A DNA stretch of 64,000 bases from Arthrobacter caoxuetaonis (GCF_023921125.1 NZ_CP099466.1:558001-622000); one strand, 5' to 3'; counted from the stretch's first letter, positions 8,971 to 17,922 are shown. Made by a program: numbers and translations. Notes: generated from the sequence alone by a model not told the origin.

Positions 8971-9646
8971 ACTCGGCATAGTCCACCGCACCATTACCCG
9001 GCCGTCGGCCTCCGACGCCGCGGCGCTGCAGCCGTTCGGGACAAGCACAGTGCACGAAGCTATGGGCAGGCTGGGGCTCATGCGGCCCTATATCCGGCCC
9101 GTTTACCCCGGCGCGAAACTCTGTGGCCCCGCCGTGACAGTACTGCTGCAGCCGGGGGACAACTGGATGCTCCACGTCGCCGTCGAACAGCTGCAGCCGG
9201 GGGATGTGCTCGTGGCCGCCTGCACCACGGAGTGCGAGGACGGGTTTTTCGGTGAATTGCTGGCGACATCGGTCCGTGCCCGGGGAGGGGTTGGCCTCGT
9301 GATCGACGGCGGCTGCCGTGACGCCGCTGCGCTGGAAGAGATGGACTTTCCCGTCTTCAGCCGCGCGATCCATGCCAAGGGAACGGTGAAGGCGACGCTG
9401 GGGTCGGTCAACGTGCCCGTGGTCTGCGCCAACGCGCTGGTCCATCCCGGGGACATGGTGGTCGCGGACATCGACGGCGTCGTGGTCGTCCCGGCGGCCC
9501 GCACCCGTGAGGTGGCGGAGGCGTCCAGGGAGCGCGAAGAGAACGAAGCGGCCAAACGCAAACGCCTGGCCGCAGGGGAACTGGGCCTGGACATGTACCA
9601 GATGCGCGGAAAGCTCGAAGCGGCCGGTCTGCGTTACCTCGGCTAA
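8963..9646 (+). CDS. ligK: 4-carboxy-4-hydroxy-2-oxoadipate aldolase / oxaloacetate decarboxylase (RraA fold)
   Basis: A 227-residue RraA-like class II pyruvate aldolase. The catalytic segment VIDGGCRDAAAL carries Arg119 and Asp120, matching the Arg/Asp pair of the HMG/CHA aldolases, and the C-terminal tail RKRLAAGELGLDMYQMR is typical of CHA aldolases rather than of RNase E inhibitor RraA. It would split 4-carboxy-4-hydroxy-2-oxoadipate into pyruvate and oxaloacetate and close the pathway started by galD and ligJ. ATG 8963 overlaps ligJ by 8 bases. A small hairpin (CGCCGGTACGGCG) follows the stop. Confidence 0.88.
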   Translation: MHELGIVHRTITRPSASDAAALQPFGTSTVHEAMGRLGLMRPYIRPVYPGAKLCGPAVTVLLQPGDNWMLHVAVEQLQPGDVLVAACTTECEDGFFGELLATSVRARGGVGLVIDGGCRDAAALEEMDFPVFSRAIHAKGTVKATLGSVNVPVVCANALVHPGDMVVADIDGVVVVPAARTREVAEASREREENEAAKRKRLAAGELGLDMYQMRGKLEAAGLRYLG

Positions 9647-9679
9647 AAACGCCGGTACGGCGCATGGCAAGCTGGAGGG

Positions 9680-10318
9680 GTGCAACCGAGTGATACCGTC
9701 CAGCCGATCCTGCTTCGCGTCGACAAGGAAGAACCTGCAGCGCACCGCGACGCTGTCGCAGCTGCCGCCGTCGCCGGGGTCCTCGCCTACGCTGCCCGGA
9801 CCGGTGATGATGCCTGGGCGGACTGGGTCTCGGGACGCTTCACCAAGACCGTGCGGCGTGCCGGACCAAAAGCGTTCGCGAAACTCTGTGCCGAAGCGCC
9901 TTCGGGGGTTGTCCGGATAGGCAAGGCCGAGGCAGCCGCTTTCGAACCCCAGCGCTATGAGGACATGCCGCGGGCGGTACGTTCGCTCCAGGTCTCCGGC
10001 ACGCAGCTTCCCGACGACCAGCCGGCACCCCCTGCCGGGGACGTTCCGGTGATCATCCTGAACCGGGACCTGGGAATGTCCACCGGGAAGGCAGCCGCCC
10101 AGGCCGCCCATGCGCTGCTTGCCTGGTACCTGGAACAGGAAACCGCGCACCAGCAGGCATGGGCAGCGCGGCCTGGAGCAACGGTCCTCGAAGTCCCGCA
10201 GGGGAGGTTCGGCCACGCCTTGTCCCTGCCGGGCGCCGGGCCGTTGATTGTTGATGCCGGCCTGACTGAAATCGATCCCGGGACCCCGACAGCTTTCGTC
10301 GTGGAGCCTGTTGCCTAG
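9680..10318 (+). CDS. Peptidyl-tRNA hydrolase Pth2-domain protein
   Basis: A 212-residue protein from GTG 9680, the only start available after the preceding stop; GGAGG sits unusually close to it. The C-terminal half (about residues 121-210) is a Pth2 domain: LNRDLGMSTGKAAAQAAHA contains the conserved Lys and Asp region, and it ends with DAGLTEIDPGTPT. Pth2 recycles peptidyl-tRNA dropped from ribosomes. The N-terminal 115 residues are an extra Ala-rich domain absent from the roughly 115-residue archaeal enzymes. The usual bacterial Pth is unrelated, so this is probably an additional or divergent hydrolase. Confidence 0.75.
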   Translation: MQPSDTVQPILLRVDKEEPAAHRDAVAAAAVAGVLAYAARTGDDAWADWVSGRFTKTVRRAGPKAFAKLCAEAPSGVVRIGKAEAAAFEPQRYEDMPRAVRSLQVSGTQLPDDQPAPPAGDVPVIILNRDLGMSTGKAAAQAAHALLAWYLEQETAHQQAWAARPGATVLEVPQGRFGHALSLPGAGPLIVDAGLTEIDPGTPTAFVVEPVA

Positions 10319-10357
10319 TTAGCCGCCTGAGGACGTGGGCTGGAGATCGCCGGCTGC

Positions 10358-11110
10358 TTAGGTGCTCACCGAAGCTGACCCGAGCCGCCTGGTCTCGCGT
10401 GCCCGGGATTCCAGGTCGGCAGCGGCTGGTGCGGGCAGGTCGATGATGCCGCGCAGGGAACCGCGCAGGGTGCGGTAGGCGCCGTCGACTTCCGACGGGG
10501 CTGCTGCGCCGTCGAGGATCAGGTTCAGTGCCGCGCGGGCTGTGGCCAGCTTGCCGCGCTCCTGCTCCGTCAGCCGTGACTGTCCGCAGCGGCGTGCGTA
10601 ATTCTCAGCGGTCCGCAGGGCGACGTCGAAGCGGTCAACGGCGAGATGCAGCCGGTCCGGATCCGTTCCGCGCTCCGCCTCCCGGATGCCCTGCATGGCC
10701 ACGATGACTTCGCGGATGACCGGATCGGAGTAGTCGGTCATGACCGGGTACTCGATCAGCAGCGATACGTCCGTTTCATAGCGGGACCAGCTCACGAGCG
10801 AAGCGTCCCGGCGCTGGCACGCCGCTTCCCAGGAGGCGCTGCGGGCCTGCGACTGCACCCGGAGCCCGCGGCGGGCCTGGAGCCCTTTCGAGGTCCTCCG
10901 CACCGTGAAGACCAGCCCTGTCAGGGCGGCGATGGCCAACGGCGGTACAGCGAACGCGAGCACGAACGTGTAGGCAGGCGGAACCGCGCCCCAGACGGCC
11001 CAGGCTGCGAAGCTGATCAGCGCATAGACCCCCAGGACGACCATCCCGGAAGCGAAGGCAAACAGGACCAGTGCCGCTGCGGCAATTTTGCGGGCGACTC
11101 GTTTCAGCAT
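10358..11110 (-). CDS. Hypothetical two-helix membrane protein
   Basis: A 250-residue protein from ATG 11110 (MLKRVARK). Two transmembrane segments lie in the first 75 residues, then a basic linker (RRTSKGLQARRGLRVQ) and a long, mostly helical, soluble C-terminal domain with many Arg and Glu residues. A longer in-frame GTG at 11179 exists but has no ribosome-binding site and would place charged and Pro residues before the first helix. I do not recognise the family. The gene converges on the Pth2 gene across 39 bases. Confidence 0.6.
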   Translation of the reverse strand: MLKRVARKIAAAALVLFAFASGMVVLGVYALISFAAWAVWGAVPPAYTFVLAFAVPPLAIAALTGLVFTVRRTSKGLQARRGLRVQSQARSASWEAACQRRDASLVSWSRYETDVSLLIEYPVMTDYSDPVIREVIVAMQGIREAERGTDPDRLHLAVDRFDVALRTAENYARRCGQSRLTEQERGKLATARAALNLILDGAAAPSEVDGAYRTLRGSLRGIIDLPAPAAADLESRARETRRLGSASVST

Positions 11111-11262
11111 GCCGACAGAATAGTCCCCCAAGCTGGAGTGCGGCAGGGAACGCAGGCGGGGAATCGGCAACGGACCCACCGAATAACGGGACTTTCCCTA
11201 GGGCTGGGCGGATCCGGCGCTTACGGTGTGCCCATCACTGATCTCGATGAGGAGACACCCTT

Positions 11263-13995
11263 ATGCACTCCCGGAATCTGCCTTTGGTGTTCGCTTTGAC
11301 TGCAGCGCTCGCGGCCGGCGGAGCTGCCGTGCCCTCCGCAGCCCACCCCCGCCACGACCCGAAACCGGACCAGGGGAGCCTGCAGTCACTGCGCGGTCCC
11401 GTCACGGATGAGAACTTCTACTTCGTTATGGCCGACAGGTTCGCCAACGGCACTAAGGACAACGACGACGGCGGCCTGGGCCCGGACCCGATGGTTTCAG
11501 GCTTCGATCCCACCTCCAAAGGCTTTTACAACGGGGGAGACCTGCAGGGACTGATTGGCCAGCTGGACTACATCCAGGGGCTGGGAACAACCTCGATCTG
11601 GCTCACGCCCAGCTTCAAGAACAAGGCCGTCCAGCCCGAAGACAACTCGGCGGGCTACCACGGCTACTGGATCACCGACTTCACCCGAATCGACCCGCAC
11701 CTGGGCAGCAACGAAGACCTGCGGACCCTGATCGACCTGGCCCACGGGCGGGGAATGAAGGTGTACTTCGACATCATCACCAACCACACAGCGGACGTCA
11801 TCGGCTATGAGGAGGGCAACCGCACACCCTATGTCTCCAAGGACCAGGTGCCCTACCGCGACGCCGCGGGGCAGGTCTTCGACGACAGGGACTTCGCAGG
11901 GACCGCTGCCTTCCCCGAACTGGACCCGGCGTCGTCGTTTCCTTACCTGCCCGTCCTGGAAGCCGGAGAAGAAGACCTCAAAGTACCCGCGTGGTTGAAC
12001 GACGTGACGCTTTACCACAACCGCGGTGACACCACCTTCACCGGCGAGGATTCCCTGTATGGAGACTTCTTTGGCCTCGATGACCTCTTCACTGAGGACC
12101 CGCGGGTCGTGGACGGGATGAAGGAAATATACAAGGCGTGGATTGCGGACTTCGGGGTCGACGGTTTCCGGATCGACACCATGCGCCATGTCAACGACGA
12201 GTTCTGGCAGGAATTCGGCCCCGAAGTGCTGGAGTTCGCACGGTCCAAGGGCAAGGACGAGTTCCTCATGTTCGGGGAAGTCTTCGACACCTCCAGGGCC
12301 AGGACCTCCCACTTCACCACCGGCGCCCGGATGCAGTCGGTCCTGGATTTCCCGTTCCAGGACGCCGCCCGGAACTTCGCCTCCCGGTCCGCCCCGGCGG
12401 CGGACCTGGAGGCCTTCTTCGCCGCCGATGACTGGTACACGGACGCGGATTCGAATGTCTACCAGCTTCCAACCTTCCTGGGGAACCACGACATGGGACG
12501 GATCGGCAGCTTCGTCGCAGCAGACAACCCCGGCGCCGCTGAGGACGAGCTGCTGGCCAGGGACCGGCTGGCACATGAACTGATGTATTTCTCCCGCGGA
12601 AATCCGGTGATCTACTACGGTGACGAGCAGGGGTTCACCGGACCGGGCGGTGACCAGGACGCACGGCAGAGCATGTTTGCCTCCCAGGTTGAGGAGTACC
12701 TGGATGACGATCTCCTGGGAACGGATGCCACGCATGCGCAGGACAACTTCGACACGGGGCATCCCCTGTACACGAAGATCGCGGAACTCGCCCGGCTCAC
12801 TGCCAGGCACCCCGCCCTGCGCGACGGCGCGCACCAAAACCGGTACGCGAGTGACGGCCCCGGAATCTACGCCTTTTCCCGGATCGACGCAGGAGAACAG
12901 CGGGAGTATCTGGTAGCCGTGAACAACAGCACCGAGGCCCAGTCCGCCCGGATTCCCACTGCCTCACCGAGGCAGAAGTTTATGGCCCTGTACGGGACCT
13001 CCTCCCGGGGGCTGCACAGCGACCGGCGCGGAAACCTGGCGGTCGAAGTGCCGCCGCTGTCCGCCGTCGTCCTGAAGGCCACCGCAAAAATCCCGGGCTC
13101 ACGGAATGCTCCAGCCGTCCGGCTGCAGCAGCCTGCCGTCAGCGCCGAAGATGCTGGGCGGATTGAAGTGTCGGCGCAGGTACGCGGAGATTCCTTTTAC
13201 CAGGTGACCTTCCAGGCACGGACTGCCGGAGGCCGCTGGCAGTCCATCGGCACCGATGACACGGCACCGTACCGGGTTTTCGACGACGTGAGTGACCTGG
13301 ATGCCGGAACCCGGCTGGAGTACCGCGCGGTCGTGCTGGACAATCGGCGGCACACGGCTGCCTCCCGTACGGTGGCCGCCGTCGTACCTGCCGCAGGCTT
13401 GAGCATCACCTCACCCGGGGAGGGAGCACTGGTCAGCGGTGAAGTGACGGTCACTGCAGAGGCGGTTCCGGAGAAGCCGTCGCACGTGGTGGGGATGGAA
13501 CGGCGCATCGGGGACGGGCCCTGGGAGCAGCTGGCGGCGGACGAGTCCTCTCCCGCCTACACCGTTGTCGATGACCTGGAGCAGCTCGGTCTGACCGAAG
13601 GCGCCCGGGTACAGTACCGGGCGGTGCTGCTGAGCGGAGAGCTGAGGTCCTTCAGCGAGGTGCGCACCGTCGTCTACGGCACACCCGAGGTGGTCCAGCC
13701 GGCGGCAGTTGCCGTTGCCGGGAGCCTCAACAGCGAGCTGGGCTGCGCGGGTGATTGGGAACCTGCCTGCCCGCAGGCCCAAATGGTGTTCGACGGCGCC
13801 ACCGGACTGTGGACACTGACAGTTCCCGACCTTCCTGCCGGACGTTATGAATTCAAGGTCGCACTGAATGGCGGCTGGGAGGAAAACTACGGAGCCGGCG
13901 GCGTCCGCAACGGAAGCAACGTGGTGCTGGAGCATCCGGGCGGGCGTGTGGAGTGGAGGTATGACCACGCTACCCACATCATCTCGGCCTCGTGA
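11263..13995 (+). CDS. Secreted GH13 alpha-amylase-type glycosidase with C-terminal pullulanase-like X25 domain
   Basis: A 910-residue exported protein. The signal peptide spans residues 1 to about 27, with a likely cut after SAA. The GH13 barrel follows: region I near DIITNHTADV, nucleophile Asp305 in DGFRIDTMRHV, acid/base Glu339 in LMFGEVFD and Asp410 in FLGNHDMGRI. After a C-terminal beta domain come two Ig-like stretches (about 620-800) and a last segment (about 820-910: AGSLNSELGCAGDWEP, ENYGAGGVRNGSN) resembling the X25 module of pullulanases. It should degrade starch-like glucans outside the cell. GAGGAGA precedes ATG 11263. It stands alone between unrelated genes. Confidence 0.88.
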   Translation: MHSRNLPLVFALTAALAAGGAAVPSAAHPRHDPKPDQGSLQSLRGPVTDENFYFVMADRFANGTKDNDDGGLGPDPMVSGFDPTSKGFYNGGDLQGLIGQLDYIQGLGTTSIWLTPSFKNKAVQPEDNSAGYHGYWITDFTRIDPHLGSNEDLRTLIDLAHGRGMKVYFDIITNHTADVIGYEEGNRTPYVSKDQVPYRDAAGQVFDDRDFAGTAAFPELDPASSFPYLPVLEAGEEDLKVPAWLNDVTLYHNRGDTTFTGEDSLYGDFFGLDDLFTEDPRVVDGMKEIYKAWIADFGVDGFRIDTMRHVNDEFWQEFGPEVLEFARSKGKDEFLMFGEVFDTSRARTSHFTTGARMQSVLDFPFQDAARNFASRSAPAADLEAFFAADDWYTDADSNVYQLPTFLGNHDMGRIGSFVAADNPGAAEDELLARDRLAHELMYFSRGNPVIYYGDEQGFTGPGGDQDARQSMFASQVEEYLDDDLLGTDATHAQDNFDTGHPLYTKIAELARLTARHPALRDGAHQNRYASDGPGIYAFSRIDAGEQREYLVAVNNSTEAQSARIPTASPRQKFMALYGTSSRGLHSDRRGNLAVEVPPLSAVVLKATAKIPGSRNAPAVRLQQPAVSAEDAGRIEVSAQVRGDSFYQVTFQARTAGGRWQSIGTDDTAPYRVFDDVSDLDAGTRLEYRAVVLDNRRHTAASRTVAAVVPAAGLSITSPGEGALVSGEVTVTAEAVPEKPSHVVGMERRIGDGPWEQLAADESSPAYTVVDDLEQLGLTEGARVQYRAVLLSGELRSFSEVRTVVYGTPEVVQPAAVAVAGSLNSELGCAGDWEPACPQAQMVFDGATGLWTLTVPDLPAGRYEFKVALNGGWEENYGAGGVRNGSNVVLEHPGGRVEWRYDHATHIISAS

Positions 13996-14127
13996 GGCCG
14001 GGATCGTCCAGCGGGTCAAGGACGGTACTGGGTGGACGGCGTTTTGAGCGGGAAACACGCCCAATCTTGAGCGAAAATTGCGTCTTTCTATAGCGAACGC
14101 ACGGGATGGGGTTCCTAATGTCGGGGT

Positions 14128-14430
14128 ATGGGGACTTATAACGCAGTTTCAAGGAAGAGCTCCGCTATCGATTTCTTTTCCCCGCCCGCCGGGGTGGTCC
14201 TGTCCGGGAACCGCTGGCTGCACGCCAGCCGGGTGCAGACGGCGCAAACAATGCCGGTGCTCAGCCCGGGCGAGGTCTACGTGACGCGCCGGGGGACGGC
14301 GTACCACACCGGGTGGTGCCAGGTGGTGCAGCGGACCTGGGAGTTCAACCGGCCCGCGCTGATGGTCAGCGGGGAAAAGGGCAACCGGCGCCTTTGCCGG
14401 TCCTGCGCCGAGGACTCCCGGGGGATGTGA
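14128..14430 (+). CDS. Small hypothetical protein with His/Cys zinc-knuckle pattern
   Basis: A 100-residue protein. His60, Cys64, Cys90 and Cys93 (AYHTGWC and RLCRSCAED) form a plausible zinc site; a Thr/Pro-rich N-terminal half precedes it. There is no Shine-Dalgarno before ATG 14128. TAATGT (14116-14121) ends 6 bases before the ATG, the geometry of a leaderless transcript, although the -35 is poor. The coding frame is supported by the conserved-looking Cys spacing and by codon bias. Function unknown; a small DNA- or protein-binding zinc ribbon is possible. Confidence 0.6.
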   Translation: MGTYNAVSRKSSAIDFFSPPAGVVLSGNRWLHASRVQTAQTMPVLSPGEVYVTRRGTAYHTGWCQVVQRTWEFNRPALMVSGEKGNRRLCRSCAEDSRGM

Positions 14431-14460
14431 CCTGTTGGGCGGGAGCGGCCCGGCAGTGCC

Positions 14461-16287
14461 TTAGGCATCCCCGGGCCGGCTCGCTTCCAGGGCGCGGATC
14501 AGTGAAGCGGCATCATGCGGACCACGGTGCCGGGATCCGTTCACGAAGAACGTGGGAGTCGAGTGCAGGTCCATGGCTTCGGCATCCAGGGCGTCATCCC
14601 TGACCCGGTTGCTGACCTGCGCTGACCTCAGGTCCGACTCAAACCGGTCCAGGTCCAAGCCCAGGTTGTCCGCCAATGAGAGCAGATCCGCCGGGCTGAG
14701 GCGATCCTGGTTTTGGAACAGGGCGGCTGCGTAGGTGCTGAAGCGCCCTTGCAGAGCCGCAGCCTCGGAGGCCTCCGAAGCTTCCACCGCATGCGGATGG
14801 ACGCGGGTGAGCGGAAGGTGCCGCCAGACCCAGCGAAGTTCGCTGCCGAAATGTTCGCGGACCTCCTCCACCGCGCCGGTGGCTTTGCTGCAGAACGGAC
14901 ACTCGAAATCGCCGTACTCGACGAGTGTCAGCGGGGCGTCAACTTCACCGGCGATGTGGTCCCTGCCGGGAACAACCGGCCGGGCCAGCTGCCTTCCTAC
15001 CGGCACCAGCGGTGCCCGCGACTCCAGGACTTTGAAGATGAGCGTGCCGAGCCCAAAGGCGGCCAGTGAGCCGGCAAGGACTCCCACGCGGGCGTCGTTC
15101 CGGGCATCGGGGTCCTCAATCGCCAGGCTGATGATGAACAGGGAGATCGTGAACCCGATGCCGGACAGCGCTGCACCCCCGGCGATCCGACCCAAGGTAA
15201 GCCCCGGACCGAACTCGCCCAACCGCAGCCGCTGCAGGAGCGAAGAAATCCCGAAGATCCCGACAAACTTGCCGACCGCCAAACCACCCAATACCGCCCA
15301 CGTCAGGGGTGAGGCAGCAGCGGAGCCCAGCGTAGCGGCGTCGAGCACTACTCCTGCATTGGCCAGCGCGAACAGGGGCAGGATGAGGTAGGAAACCCAG
15401 GGGCGAAGAGTGCTCTGCAGACGCTCATTGACCGAGATCGATTCCCGCAGGCTCCCGGCAGCAGCACGGGCATACTCCGAGTTCGGTGATTGGCGGAAGG
15501 TCTGCGTCAACGCCACCGCACGTTCAACCTCATGCCGGCGCGGAGCGAAGACGGGTATAAACAAGGCAACAGCGACACCGGCCAGGGTCGGGTGGACACC
15601 GGCGTAGTAGAAAGCCAGCCAGGCACAGGCCGCCAGAATTGCATAAGCCGTGCCGCGGCCGCGCGGCAGATAACGGGAAGCAGCCACCGCCGCCAGCCCG
15701 GCGAAGCCCGCAAGGAGCGGTACAAGCCTCAGGTCCCGGGTATAAACCACGGCGATGATGCTCAGGGCGGCGACGTCATCCACCACCGCGAGGGTGAGCA
15801 GGAAAACCCGCAGCCGTCCGGGGAACCTCGGGCCGACAAGCGCCAGCGCACCAAGCAGGAAAGCCGTGTCGGTGGAGATCACAACACCCCATGCGTGGGC
15901 GTACTCCGTACTGCCGGCGATCAGCAGGAAGATGAGGGCCGGAACGGCAAGGCCGACGGCGGCGCCAACCACCGGGACAATGGCCCGTGAGCGGTTGGTC
16001 AGTTCCCCCAGCGCGAATTCGCGGCGCACTTCGAGGCCCACCATGAAGAAGAAGACAGCCATGAGCACGTCATTGACGACCTCCTGCAGCGTCAGCTCCA
16101 GGTCCCAGTTTCCGGCGCGGACCTCAACTGTGCTCTCCCAAAACCCGGCGTAACTCGGCAGCTGGGGCAGATTCGCCCAGAGCAGGGCGAGGGCCGTGAA
16201 TATCAGGAGCAGGGCTGCGGCGCGTTTTTCTTCCCCCAGCGCTGCCAGCCGGACGAGCAAGCGGGAAGGGCCCTGGCCGATGGACAA
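14461..16287 (-). CDS. nhaA: NhaA sodium/proton antiporter fused to a DsbA-like thioredoxin domain
   Basis: A 608-residue fusion. Residues 1-430 are NhaA: the paired catalytic aspartates Asp170-Asp171 are in LAVVDDVAALS, and Asp140 is in STDTAFLLG, with about 12 membrane segments. It exchanges cytoplasmic Na+ for external protons. Residues 440-608 form a DsbA/thioredoxin domain with the redox motif FECPFC (Cys463, Cys466), HLPLTRVHPHA and the cis-Pro loop STPTFFVNG. TTG 16287 is taken as start because GGGAGG lies 8 bases upstream. The fusion is known from other actinobacteria; what the thioredoxin part acts on is not known to me. Confidence 0.9.
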   Translation of the reverse strand: MSIGQGPSRLLVRLAALGEEKRAAALLLIFTALALLWANLPQLPSYAGFWESTVEVRAGNWDLELTLQEVVNDVLMAVFFFMVGLEVRREFALGELTNRSRAIVPVVGAAVGLAVPALIFLLIAGSTEYAHAWGVVISTDTAFLLGALALVGPRFPGRLRVFLLTLAVVDDVAALSIIAVVYTRDLRLVPLLAGFAGLAAVAASRYLPRGRGTAYAILAACAWLAFYYAGVHPTLAGVAVALFIPVFAPRRHEVERAVALTQTFRQSPNSEYARAAAGSLRESISVNERLQSTLRPWVSYLILPLFALANAGVVLDAATLGSAAASPLTWAVLGGLAVGKFVGIFGISSLLQRLRLGEFGPGLTLGRIAGGAALSGIGFTISLFIISLAIEDPDARNDARVGVLAGSLAAFGLGTLIFKVLESRAPLVPVGRQLARPVVPGRDHIAGEVDAPLTLVEYGDFECPFCSKATGAVEEVREHFGSELRWVWRHLPLTRVHPHAVEASEASEAAALQGRFSTYAAALFQNQDRLSPADLLSLADNLGLDLDRFESDLRSAQVSNRVRDDALDAEAMDLHSTPTFFVNGSRHRGPHDAASLIRALEASRPGDA

Positions 16288-16326
16288 TGGCTGGCCTCCC
16301 TTCCGGAACTGCCGATGCGTCAGAGA

Positions 16327-16710
16327 CTAGCGTTCGCCCCGAAGCCGTTCCATCTCCCGGCGGTCTTTCTTGGTGGGGCGGCCGGTTCCGCGGTCGCGCT
16401 GCGGGATGCCCAGGGCCGGTGCCGGCGGACGCTCGGGGGTGTGGTCCGTGAAGAAGTGCGAGGCCGCTTCCGCACCGACGCGCTTGCTGATCAGGCCGCG
16501 GACTTCCAGGATCCGTTCAAAACCCGGCTGCCGGACCCGGATGGTGTCTCCGGGCTGGACGGGCTGCGCAGCTTTCGCGGCGTTGCCGTTGAGCTTCACG
16601 TGCCCGGCACGGCAGGCGGCAGTGGCTGCGGAACGGGTCTTGTAGGCGCGGATGGCCCACAGCCACGCGTCAATACGCACGGTCTTTGGGCTGCTGCTGG
16701 GGATGCTCAT
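16327..16710 (-). CDS. hslR: S4-domain RNA-binding protein, Hsp15 family
   Basis: A 127-residue basic protein. The S4 RNA-binding domain spans residues 11-75 (VRIDAWLWAIRAYKTRS, AGHVKLNGNAAK, VQPGDTIRVRQPG). The C-terminal Arg/Lys/Pro tail ends in KKDRREMERLRG, as in Hsp15/HslR proteins. In E. coli this protein binds 50S subunits carrying stalled nascent chains and helps recycle them after heat shock. It starts 14 bases after the stop of the HNH gene on the same strand, so the two may share a transcript. Confidence 0.85.
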   Translation of the reverse strand: MSIPSSSPKTVRIDAWLWAIRAYKTRSAATAACRAGHVKLNGNAAKAAQPVQPGDTIRVRQPGFERILEVRGLISKRVGAEAASHFFTDHTPERPPAPALGIPQRDRGTGRPTKKDRREMERLRGER

Positions 16711-16724
16711 GGTTGATTCAGAGT

Positions 16725-17609
16725 CTAGTCGGCGCCGGGCTTCCGGTTGCCCAGCAGCTGTTCGGCATCTGCCTGTGCCTGGAGGTCTTCCGGGGTGACC
16801 GGCCTTCCCGCCAGGACCTGGGGGACCGGAAGAACGGCCCGGGCAGCCAACAACCGGCGAAGCTCGGCCGGAGTGTAGGGGTCGGGGGACCCGGTATGGG
16901 CCATCGCATGGCAGTTGGGGCAGAGGGGAACAAGGTCGGTGACCGGATCCAGCTCGTAGCCGTCCTGCACCAGGCGCGGGGGCACGATGTGGTGGACCTG
17001 CATCATGCCTGAGCCGTTCTCACCGAAGGCAGCCCTGAATTCGAAGCCGCAGGCCGAGCACGCCGGGCCATGGTGGACCAGGCAGATCCGGATGGCATCC
17101 GGGTCGTTTTCGTAACGGCTGGCCAAGGACCACCGCAGTGCCTCCTGCGGCAAGGTCCCCGGGATGACAGCTGTCGCGGGGCTGGGGAGCGCGGCCAGCT
17201 GCAGTGCCCAGGCCGCCCGCAGGTCAGCTTCCTCATCGCGGTCCAGCAGCAGGATTCCGCTCTCCGGAAGGGTGCCGGAGGGCAGCAGGCCGCTGAGCGG
17301 AATCTGGTCTCCGAGCGGGAGGAGAAGGTCGATATCCACGTCCACCACGGTGACTGGACCGTCTGGATCTGCCTCGGCATCCGAAATGGCGTAAGGATAG
17401 GAGACGACGACGCCGTGGCCGGCTACGCCTTCATGCGCACCAGGGAGGACAAACCAGGTGTCCGCTCCTGGCTCAATGCTGGGGGCTCCGGTGATGTCCC
17501 AGACAGCCCGGAACATTCCGGCGTCGGCCGCACCGGCTGCGGCCGACGCATAGTCAGGCTGCCAGGCTTCCGGCCACACAGGGTCCCAGCCGAGAAGGAC
17601 AGCGCTCAA
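16725..17609 (-). CDS. HNH endonuclease-domain protein
   Basis: A 294-residue protein from TTG 17609, supported by GGAGGA 7 bases upstream. Residues 1-170 are an acidic domain I do not recognise, with VTVVDVDIDLLLPLGD and LLLDRDEEADLRA. The C-terminal part is an HNH nuclease with zinc cysteines: Cys184/Cys187 (CSACGFEF), catalytic MQVHHIVPP (His206-207), Cys230/Cys233 (CPNCHAMAH) and His238. Such proteins are often restriction-like (McrA/HNH_2) nucleases. No methylase or partner is adjacent, so a defence role is only a guess. Confidence 0.75.
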   Translation of the reverse strand: MSAVLLGWDPVWPEAWQPDYASAAAGAADAGMFRAVWDITGAPSIEPGADTWFVLPGAHEGVAGHGVVVSYPYAISDAEADPDGPVTVVDVDIDLLLPLGDQIPLSGLLPSGTLPESGILLLDRDEEADLRAAWALQLAALPSPATAVIPGTLPQEALRWSLASRYENDPDAIRICLVHHGPACSACGFEFRAAFGENGSGMMQVHHIVPPRLVQDGYELDPVTDLVPLCPNCHAMAHTGSPDPYTPAELRRLLAARAVLPVPQVLAGRPVTPEDLQAQADAEQLLGNRKPGAD

Positions 17610-17631
17610 CTGTGGTTCCTCCAGGGACTGC

Positions 17632-17922
17632 TCAACGCGGCTGGTACGTCAGGCAATCGGCGAGTTCCGCCCCGGGCCCAACCCGTACGTCGTGGGCGTC
17701 GCACATCAAATGGTCATTGAAACGGCATTCTTCGCGCTGGCACGCGCCAACGGTGGCCAGGACCTTCGGCAGCCCGCCGGTGGACGAGGTGTCTATGAAG
17801 GTAGCGCAGCTGGCATGGTCGGGAGCGCCTCCAACCGTGATGGCATATGCGGTGCAGCCTTCGTGGTTGAAATCGCAGTTATGGACCGAACAATCGGAAA
17901 CGGGTGCTACGTGGTCAGTCAT
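17632..17922 (-). CDS. Tandem DUF1540 cysteine-rich protein
   Basis: A 96-residue protein from ATG 17922 with GGAGGAA correctly spaced. It contains two copies of a DUF1540-like unit: Cys11-x4-Cys16-x6-Cys23-x15-Cys39 and Cys61-x4-Cys66-x7-Cys74-x15-Cys90, each with FN after the second Cys and a CATF/CLTY ending. The paired four-Cys pattern suggests two metal sites. Function is unknown. It lies 22 bases upstream of the HNH gene in the same direction and may be co-transcribed with it. Confidence 0.75.
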   Translation of the reverse strand: MTDHVAPVSDCSVHNCDFNHEGCTAYAITVGGAPDHASCATFIDTSSTGGLPKVLATVGACQREECRFNDHLMCDAHDVRVGPGAELADCLTYQPR

